DNA from: Synura sp. LO234KE | Taxonomy: Eukaryota; Sar; Synurophyceae; Synurales; Mallomonadaceae | Length of the DNA stretch: 13,716 nt | Direction: 5' to 3' | Assembly (NCBI GenBank): GCA_015143735.1 | Contig: VKHC01000189.1 | Coordinates: 1-13,716 of the forward strand | In this document: one piece after another, positions 1 to 9,700 of the stretch | How positions within the stretch are numbered: the stretch's first letter is position 1 | Layout of the letters: each line of letters starts with the position of its first letter | Program-made: the position numbers and the translations under genes | The notes under the pieces: model-generated | Told to the model about the DNA's origin: nothing | The model's input: only the letters and a program-made list of their open reading frames with translations | Database searches by the model: none

Positions 1-400
1 CTTAGCTAGACTAGATTTTACTTGTCATCAGAGCACCAAGGATTCTGCATTCATCAGAGGGGCGCCGAGAATTCTGATCCTTTCAGGTTATAATCTTACA
101 CTAAGTACACCATGCAGTGGTGGCCTGGCTGTGGTAATGATCTCGACCCTCTTGCCGACTCTACACAGTCCGGTAAAGATATCGCTGTTCCATTTATGTT
201 CGCCCCTTGCGTATACTAACATAATGCACTGGGCGGCGCAGTCACCATCCAGAGCTTCTATCTCCTCAGTCACGAGGCTTCTCGTCAAGACGAGGTTCAT
301 CGAGGGTGGCGATAAGGGAATAAAGGATGCTTTGTTTCCACTTGCGATGCCTTACTAAGCATTTGAAATTTCTTCTAACTCCCTGTATAATACGAACGAT

Positions 401-406
401 TTTATT
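401..406 (-). promoter_or_regulatory. Candidate polyadenylation signal AATAAA
   Basis: TTTATT on the plus strand reads AATAAA on the minus strand, about 217 nt after the stop codon of the RNF213-like gene. The position is reasonable for a poly(A) signal, but a six-base match in AT-rich sequence is weak evidence. Confidence 0.35.
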
Positions 407-545
407 TCCACCAAGGAGCCACTCTTAAGATCACTTCTTTTCTTTGTAAGTAGAAATATTATTAGCCAACGAGACCGAAAAATCAACGGGAAAACGTGTC
501 AGTATCACAAGTATGCTCTCTCCTATGGAATGAAAACCAAGTATC

Positions 546-577
546 CGAAAATCGAAAAACGAAAAACGAAAAAAACG
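546..577. repeat. Short CGAAAAA-type tandem repeat
   Basis: Four CGAAAA-type units start at 546, 553, 560 and 567, with a regular 7-base period, in the 3' UTR about 50 bases past the stop codon. It is a small low-complexity tract with no assigned role. Confidence 0.6.
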
Positions 578-622
578 TTATTTTGCCTCCCAAGCAAACT
601 AGACTCCATCTTACTCCCCTTC

Positions 623-766
623 TCACTCGCCCTTGTATTCCTCCGCTCCTTCCGTCATTGCGACATCCAAATCCAACCTCATCGCACCCATCGAATCATC
701 GTGGCCGTCACTTGGCCTCATATCACCTTCCACGCGTAGAATATGCTCCACACTACTTCCTTCCGC
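623..766 (-). other. Acidic C-terminal tail
   Basis: The last 47 residues after the fourth HTH unit are rich in Glu, Asp and Ser (DGHDDSM, MTEGAEEYKGE) and end at TGA (625-623). The tail is probably disordered. Confidence 0.6.
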
Positions 767-3700
767 GTCTTCCGCTAACCACGATAAACATTCACTTATT
801 AATACATATGTTCGTCCGGCGACATTTAAGATGCGAAGTCGATGCCCTTCTTCAGTCTCTTCAGCGGCCGCCAAGAACTCTTCTTCACTTATCTTATAAA
901 TCTCCGCTGCTCGTGTAACGGAAAGTAAGTGGCGATGGAGGCGATAAGTTTCCGATCGCAAATAACGGGGCCCGAAAACATTAGACTCAATTAGTCGTAG
1001 CAAACCAACTTTAACGAGGTAGCGGAGGTCCTCGTCGTTAATCTGCAGTTCGTCTGAAAGAGCTGCTGCCGACACGGACTCGTCGCTTCTGGTTGTATCC
1101 CCAACCGCGAGATCAGAATAAAAAATATGCTGCTGCAGATCCTTTGCGATCGATTCGCCGAATACGTTCATTGGACACCACGTCACTACATCAACTTTCA
1201 AGACGCAATCATATCCACAAACAGAGAGTACATGTATATCGACAGAAGGCGAACGTATGGCTTCCAGCAGCTCATTCACGGGCACTCCGTACAGGCGCGC
1301 TGCATATGAGACCGATACAATCTGCCCCACCAAAGAATCCTCCGCTGTATTAGAAACCCTTTCACGAGAAACACTGATGACTTGTCGATCAACGAGGAAG
1401 AGGACATCTTTATCCTGAAGTAACCACTTCACTTTAAACTCGGACATCATCATGCCCGATTCCAGTACCTCCAACGTCATGGGCACAGAGGAGGCGACTC
1501 CTTCTCTGAGAGGCCCTCGAATCTCTGCCCATTGATTGAACTCCGATGCAACAACGTAACGACGCTGAGACACGCTCACCACTCTAGGGGCGTGACATTG
1601 AGATTCTACCGAATGCCCCTGCTCGACCATTCCATCTTCATTCGAGAGCAGCCCCAGCAAGTCTTCGGCACTCAAGCCACAGCTCTGCGCAGCCTCTTCT
1701 ATTGAAAGCAAGTGGTCAAACAAGTTGATTAGGTACGCGTCCGCTATGCGCTCGCCCCACGTCTTGGACGATGAACTTTTCAGTACTCCGAGAGCGCACA
1801 TATATGTCCAGTCCAAGTCGTTGATGCCCAATCTAGACATAAAATCTGCTCTCTTGATCATTTTTGAGCTCTTCGTCGAATCACCGTTAGACGGGGGACC
1901 AGAACCCGAAGGTGAGACGTCCATAGCGATAGGTACGATACGGAGCTTCTGCAAGAGCAATGACAACGAGTCTGTACCATACTTATCTCGCATGTGGCCG
2001 CGCCAGAGCTCCAAGTCGGAGCGGAGAACGTATTGCACCTCTCGTAATGTTACAATCCGCAGCGGTAACCCGTCCGATAGAGTGTACTCGCGGACCAGTT
2101 GAACGATCTCATCGGTATTCACATCTTTATCAGCCAAGGTTTCCAACGCGACTAGTGCGAGTAATAACGAGTCTTCTCTACCAGCAAATATCCTCGCACC
2201 AAAGCGCGGATGAATGTGCTGCTCGAGCACACGGGCTCTCACGAGGTGATCCACATCCTCGGCCGAAATAAGGTAACGAGCTTCGAAGTCCGCCCGAGAT
2301 ATGGTCTGCTTTCCTTTCAGCACATTGGACCCTAGCAACAGACTTCTCTCCCGAGCTAGACGGACTTGCGCCAGCACTCTCACTACAGATTCCTCTTCTG
2401 CGCCTTCATCCTCGACAACGCTTCTCTGGTCTACTCGCTCCTCCTCGAATTCTTTCGCATCTACTTTCGCGGCAATGGTCCGAGACAGGTCCACAAAAAC
2501 AACATCCCCCGAGGACCAATGACCACTCGTTCCCTCTGTAGACACAGCTAAAGATTCGGCCCGTTGTATGCCCTCCCAAATATCTGGTACCAGCTCTGTG
2601 TATACGCCAGGCGCGTCGACAGGAGTACGCAAAAGATCCGTAGTCTCCCTGTCCTCATCCATGTGATGGCTCAGCTCCTCGTCGGGCATGTGATTCTCTC
2701 GGGCCTTCCGGAGTCGACGGTTGACCCGGAGGAGCGACGAGGCGATTTCAGCGAGGCAATATCTGATGAAACGCATCACCGCGCCGTAGTGGCGAACCTG
2801 AACTTGCTCACTATGTAGCGCCCCCACTATAATCGCCGCAGAAGGGACCTCGTTGTGCGACGTCAAGTACGCGTCAATGCAGGCAACTCTCCTGAGGGGG
2901 GTGGAGGGTTTCAAATGAACTAATACATTATCCACGTCACTGCTCAACACTGATCCAAACTCCTGAAGCTGAAGCTGCATCGCCATCAACCTTTCACGGA
3001 GATCGCCGTCTTCGACGCCCTCTGTAGTGAGCATATGTGCATCCAGCAACTTCCGCAACCTCACGTCCTCGTCTTCACCCAGAGAGTCATTCAGGGCGGA
3101 TCCTCCTAGAGAGTGGGCGCAAGATCGCTCCATCGCCACGAGGTAGAAACGTTTGGCGAGAATAACGACGTCTTGAACTATGCACTTTCCCACGCACGTT
3201 TTTAGAACAGTCGACCACCGCGCCTCTAACGGTTGATCGCTCCTGTCTATGAGATCAGCAAGTTTCGAAGTTAGAATTCTTTGAAGTTCAGGATTACTCT
3301 CCGCTTCCGCTTCCAAGGCACTAAATGATGATAATACGACCTGGCACAGAACGAGCATCTGTTCCACGACCTCCTGACGGGCCGACTCTGATGTTCCCAG
3401 GATTACCGAAAGGAACGACTCAGCCGGAATGTGGGCACTTGCCCGATCACCAGCAGTGCATAGCGCAGGCACGGCCTCCAAATATCCAATCATTACAGAT
3501 AAACGCGCGTACACATCGGTTACACTCATCTCCTCAAATTCAACTGCAAAAGTGGACTTAGCGCCCACGACCTTCTTCACATTCGCGAGATCCGTTACTT
3601 TATTGCCTCTATCTACCGCCAAAGAGGTAAAAATATTTGAGGGGACTTCAGGGCGTAATTTGAGAGACTCGAAGAAGTTATGGTTCTTCCCTTTAAACTG

Positions 3701-6700
3701 TATCTCCGGCTTCCCCGACAGTACAGCCGCATATATCCGCCGAGCGACGCTGAACCAGTCACAGCCATATCGACCTTTAGGCATATGCAGAGTAGGCAAG
3801 TTTACCGGGACGATATCAGCAGACAAGATGACCACGTCAGGCTCGAAGAAACGATGGAGAGGTTGTCCTCTAACCGGCGCTGGGACTCTGTTGGTGTGGA
3901 AGTTCAGTCTCATGCCACATCCGGTCCCCGCCTGCACAGCCGTCCTGGCATAGGGATCTCCAATACCACAAACTAGGTGCTCACAACCGCTCATTCGTTC
4001 GAAGACTTTCCCACAACCTGGGCATATCACCATGTTGCATTGGTGCGCCATCTGCTGAGCCTCAAACGCCCGATCATAGCGGAGCTCTTGGGTGATTTGC
4101 TCCAAATTCTGACCTCCCGCTGCACCAACGGGGGCGGGGCGTGCAGGGGGGGCATCGGCCTCGGGGAGCCATTTGGAGTAGAGTACCAATACACTCTTCA
4201 GTAAATCTGCGACGGACCCGCCCTCTCCTAAGCCGGTGATAAGATCCCCGTTCCCCACGGTTGAACTAACCATTACTTCTAATGGAACAGATCTCAACGA
4301 ATCCTCGTCCAACCAGCATTTAAAGTTAAAGTCGGCAGATTGGCGGATTGTACCCACATCTCCCTGATTCAATAAACTATTGGTTTGGAGCAGCAGACGC
4401 TGAGTCAATATCCGAGCTGGGTAACTCTCCAACTCCTCTGATTGCATCTCCACCAAATGGTAGAGTCGAGTGGGGCGCGATCCCTGCCTATCTGTCAACT
4501 CGGGTATAAGAGCCGCCGCCGCATTTTCGCGACCGCATTGCACAAACGTTTCAAACTGCTGCTTCAACGCTTGCCACGCCTTCAAGAAACTGTTGAATAA
4601 CTGCTGCCCTTCTCGACGATCCGCTAGGGGCAGCATTTCTAATGCATCCTCAAACACGACATCCATAGCCTCCTCTCTGGAGAACATATACGCGAATTTG
4701 TCTCGTACGAATGCGTACATCGACGCCATTATTGGGATATGTACGTTCATTGAGAGCTGGGAGAGAAGCGTAACGTCCATCATCTTCTCAGTGAACGACC
4801 TCGACAACGTGAGTATTTCATCAGGTGGCGCTTGAAGGTCGTCGCGATGTCTGTCCTCGGCTAAGAGACTCCCAAGATTGACTGTCTCGCTGTAAAATTG
4901 CTGCCTGAAATAAGTAACCATAGCTTTGGCGTGGAGCAAACAGATGAGACCGCTCTGAAGTTTATCATGATATTCTTTAACTCGGGCAGCCGTGCCTCTG
5001 TCGATCCGTTTCACACTCCATGCCGCTAAACCTAGGCGTTCCATAAGTGGCTCATCCATCAACACATTGTGCACCACCAAAGGGTCTCCAAGCTGCGAGA
5101 GGAGGTAAGCTCCCCAGGCCTTCGTTTGGGTTTTCATGATATTTGAAACGGTTTTCAGGATGTCCTCATCTAAGACCTCCACAAACTTTCCGAGACAATC
5201 TGAATAGGCTCCAGTGTAGACTCGCGAAAGCGACGCAGCCACTTCGTCCATAAGACACATCACTCGGGCCGCTCGATCGAAGCAATCTAGTAATACTAAA
5301 CTTCCTTCGGGTTTCTTGTTGCCTCTGTCACGGGACATAGTTACGTTCCTGTGCGCTTGATCCAATGAAGAATTCAAGACAGCGTCTGGTTTACTCGGCA
5401 TCGCAAGAATAGCAGAAAAGACAATGGAGTGACCTAAATCCTCGTCTTGAAATGCCAAAAACTTCCGCTCATCCGCCAACTCATTAACATTTTGTTCCCA
5501 ACTATGGTATGCCATTCGGACCTCGCTAGGAACGTAGTCTTTCTCTTTCACACCTGATTTCGCGGCATCTGACAGCAGGTCACACACTGTTCCTAGAATC
5601 CAGTTGCTCTGCGACAGCCCCCTAAAGCCTGCAGATGCCATGATGTACTTCAGGAGTTCTAACCTCGCGCCTAAGTGAAGCAACTTGGGAACAAGCGTGA
5701 GAAAGTGTTTTCCAACAACAGAGCCGAACGAGTTGATCGCTCGCGTTAAATATGCCCCTTCGCGCACTTCTGTCAGCGCAGCGACTAGAACAATGAAGCT
5801 CACTTTTTTCCATTCCAAAGCGGGCAGTGTCAGCCCCCATTCAATGCACTCGACCATCACTGATGAGGCAAGCATTACCTTATCTTGCTCCCGGGATCTC
5901 TTCTTATCTTCTGCTAATTTCATCAGTAGAATCAATATGCAACGCATCGGGTCGTCGTCCGCCTCGAGAAGAAGTGGATTCACGCGCTTAAGTACTCCTG
6001 ACAGGTTCCCTGTTCGCGACATGTGACCCAGCGCTTTAGCCAAAACAATCATAGAAGCGAACTGACATATCGTCTCGACAGGGAGAGAAAGGACCTTACG
6101 GGCCCGTAAATCCGTGAAGTGTCCGTTCTGCATATGCCTCACCGCTTGTAACCAACGTCTCAAACGTCCCTGGTCGGCTTGTGCGGATTGATTCTGATCC
6201 ACGATCGCCGTCGCCTCTTCCCAGAGACGCGCGACACCAAGCTTTAGTATTTCTTCCGACGTCAAATGGTCGCCCAGGTCATCTTCTCTCAATACGCCTC
6301 GAATTATCCGAATATCATTTACCGCAACGCTAACGTCTCGTCGAATCTGATTCTCAAGGAGAACCCACCTCCACAATTTCCCACATTTTCCTGCACGTTC
6401 CACACCTAAGTCCGATGAGAAAGAACCCGCGTCAGACGCACGTTCCACGCACCTTGCCGCGACGTTCTCCAAGTATTTGGAATGCTCTGCTTTAACCGCC
6501 TGTTCATGGGCTAGTCCGATGGTGATGTATACGAAATCGCTTCGCCAGTCCCTCCATGTCGCCTCATTAGACTCAATCGCCGTTGTTGCAAGTTCTAGAT
6601 TCCGCCAGACGCCCTGTGGATCGCTCAAAGCTTTGTGTAAGGAGTTCTCATCTTGCATAAGTTGTGATGTGTCGGACTTCGTACGTCCACGACTTGATAA

Positions 6701-9700
6701 GGCCACGCATATCAGCGTTCGTATGGTCCTCATCAGCGTGTGATACAAAGGAGTTCGCGGTGAAACTAGGCAGCCGCTGCAATCCACACTATTTCTCGTA
6801 ATCGCCGCTGTCGCGCGGCGTTGGTTGGTGATATCACGCAGATTGATGTTGATGATAGAAGCTTTAAGAACACTGACCGCGATGTCCGCCCGAATATTCT
6901 CAGCAGATGGTCGATCTATCTCCATCCCAGTAGGGGATCCGGGCGTCAATTCAAGGAGTTGAGCCAGCGCCTCTAGTCCCCAATCTGCTGCAAAGTCCTT
7001 CCGCAAAACATTCATAATGAAATCCGTTAACAGCCATCCATATGAGGTGGTCACGCTTTCCAGAAAGCCAGTGGAAGTGATTCCCCGATCAATGCGGCCA
7101 CATACCTCATTCACAGTTCGCTCCAGCAGATGGGTCCATATCACATTGAACATTTCCACTATGGTTTGAAGCAATCGAGGATTCGAATGAAAAATAGTCT
7201 CTACTAAATCAGGTTTTCCATCTTTGTAGACACTTATAGAGTGCTGTACGCGAATTGCAGCATAATCTACCCGTCGCGCTCCGAATTGGCGCGGTTGCTT
7301 GAAATTGCAAGACCTGATCGCTCGCCATAATGCTCGCTCCACGACCGAAGAAACATCATCGCTGACTTCTGACTGTCTCCTCTCCTCCAATCCGAAGGAT
7401 CGACATATCCATTCTCTCGCCACCAGATCTCCATCGGCATTATGCACAGCAGCGACGTCGCCCCGACTATCACAAATATCTGTGAATGCGTCGATAAATA
7501 TCCCCGACCAACCATTGAGGGGAAGCATCTGGTACCGTGGGCGCATACTCATCAGGTTCATTGGGATATGAAGAATAAACACCACCAGTGGCATCCCCAC
7601 CGATGGTACACCAGGAGATGCTACAAAAGGCTCGGTCTCGGAAATAAATTTCCCAAAATGTTCGTCTACCACTCGGCGAGCGAAATTGACCTGGCTCGAT
7701 ACACAAGCGCTCAAGTCTACCAGAAGCAAGAGCACATTGTCACTTCCCGTACTTTTTTGGCATGGCGTAAGGCAAGACTTTAACGTTTTCTCACAACTTG
7801 CACTTGTAGTAAATGAAATAAGTGAAACAACGAATACCGTTTTAGCACCTGGAGCCATTTCCTCGCTCTTAGAATTTCCATTGACCACCTGTACTCGATA
7901 TTCCCCCAAGCGAAGGGATGCTGCGGCGAAAGCGCTGTCGTTCGAGAACTTCATCACGTTTGTGTCTGACCGGGTGTATACGATGAGCTTATCAGAGTGG
8001 TTGCTCAACTCCCTTTCTCCCTCGACGCGCCGAGACTCCGTTATCATCCTTCGTAGCAACTGAGTAACAGAAAAGTGATCTTGTGACTTTAGGTACTCCT
8101 TCAAATACGCTTTCGGCAACGCTTCTTTCAAGAGGAAAACACGTTCAATCTTCGCCATCTCTAAAAGCTGGAAATTCAAATGCCGAATGAATTCTCTTAA
8201 CCTAGACACAACGGTTCCGCCAGCGACGCTGGAGGTCATTCCGCCGGTTTTCATCTCATCGGCTTCCCATGCTTCTACAACGGCACGATCATCGCGGTTC
8301 ACATAAACGTGCGAGCGGGTAACTGTGAACTCGAGCGACGTGGAGGTGTACGCATCCTCTATCACGCGAAGGACAAGTGCAGAGACCGTCTCTCCTGGCA
8401 CAAGGCCGTAGAAAGTCGCGCTCTCTCCAGCGAACTGAGTGAAGTCCCTCATCCCACGCTCCAACGCGCTGAAAAACAGGTCGTAGCTCTTCTTCGCTCC
8501 AAGAGACCGCAAACTTAACGGGGGATTTAAGGCGACGTCGCAGATCTTCTGTTGCAACGCGTCTTTCACAGACAACGTGTATTTCTCTAATCTGTTGAGT
8601 AGAGGCAGGGGAGTAGCTGCCAGTCGTGAGCGAGGCAAGTGGAGCACGAGACGGAAGTCCGGGTGAACTCTCACATATCTGGAGAATGAACCGATCGCGA
8701 TGTTCGCGTAAGATTCTCTTTCTCCAACGTGGTTTATGGATATGGCGTAGTGTCGATTGATCACGTCGTACAGTGGAGTATGCAACGGCTCAGAATTTAC
8801 CAGTAGCAACGTATCGCCTCGTTCAATCGCCATTTTAATTTTAGCCAAAGCAGCAGTGCGTTGGGTGGGTGACACATCCTCGGGGAAGTCAGATAACTGC
8901 ACCACCGTCGTTGCCTTGGCGCTCAATAAATTCAAACCGAAGAGTAAGTCGACGGAAGTCTCGCAGTCCGTGGGATCGAGGACGAGCGTATATCGACAAT
9001 GGGCGGACGTGGGATCAACTGTCCCAATCGAGTCCCTCAGAGACTCTCCCAACGACTTCAGGACTTGCGGCCCAATATCTTCAGGAGCCTCGTCCATAAC
9101 CCCGCAGTAGTTAAGAAAATGCGCCGCAACCATAGCGAAATCGTCGGGAAAGGGTGTTTGAAAGTGTCGGCGAAGGGCATCAAGAAGCATTTGCGCGCTA
9201 AATAACCCTGGTATCTGTCGTTTTTCGCGGTCCATACGGTTGCGTAAGAAACGGCAAAGGTAGACGAAGTCACGCGAGTGGAACCAAAGGGATCCACTGG
9301 ACAACTGAATACTGCTCGGAAGCTTTTGGTACGCCTCACAAAGCCCTTTACAGCGAGCTGTTGCGAGTGCGTCGAGTTCCTGTCCAACAATTCCAGGATA
9401 TTTATCGGCTAAGATCCCAACACATAACTCCTCCAAATCATTTAGATTCGCAGGCGTCTGAAGCAGCTGGATGGTCCGACTAGTCTTGGCAGCGTCAAGC
9501 GTGGTATTGGACATCATCGCGGTTCCCACATCTTTACGCTCCAAAACATCATGCAGGGCTTTCAAAGCCTGCCTCCTCTCAGCCGGGAGCCCGGCCTCGT
9601 CTACCCCCACCAACGAGACGTGTTTCCCAAACTCGTGGCTGTCCAACGCCAGCTGCTTTTCCGCCGCTCGTTTGTAAACCATACCAACTTCAACTGCCGT

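Larger units (their letters stand above)
1..622. other. 3' UTR and downstream flank, no supported gene
   Basis: This stretch is AT-richer than the coding region. The largest open frames are a 70-residue frame on the minus strand (88-300), open upstream to about 355, and a 75-residue frame on the plus strand (131-358). They overlap on opposite strands, neither resembles a family I know, and neither has a visible splice partner. I see no tRNA or other RNA gene. The part adjoining the stop codon is expected to be the 3' UTR of the giant gene. Confidence 0.5.

Noticed and set aside
25-76. Imperfect direct repeat (TCATCAGAG at 25-33 and 51-59, each followed by ATTCTG)
   Set aside because: It is short and imperfect with only two copies, so chance is sufficient; there is no sign of a mobile element.
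496-918. Plus-strand open frame of 140 residues over the 3' end of the giant gene
   Set aside because: Most of it is antisense to the HTH and acidic tail coding sequence, it is rich in Pro, Ser, Leu and His without domain features, and it matches no family.
3429-3953. Plus-strand open frame of 174 residues
   Set aside because: It is antisense to the conserved zinc motif and the C-terminal RNF213-like segment and shows no recognisable domain, so it is a shadow frame.
3932-3966. Possible 35-nt intron (GTATTG...TGCAG) inside the zinc motif that would shorten the C3230-C3247 gap
   Set aside because: It is too short for a normal spliceosomal intron, and its removal would shift the frame, losing the conserved downstream LSGKPEI segment.
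9058-9390. Minus-strand 110-residue frame in another phase
   Set aside because: It lies inside the well-conserved AAA4-AAA5 coding region of the main frame and has no homology.
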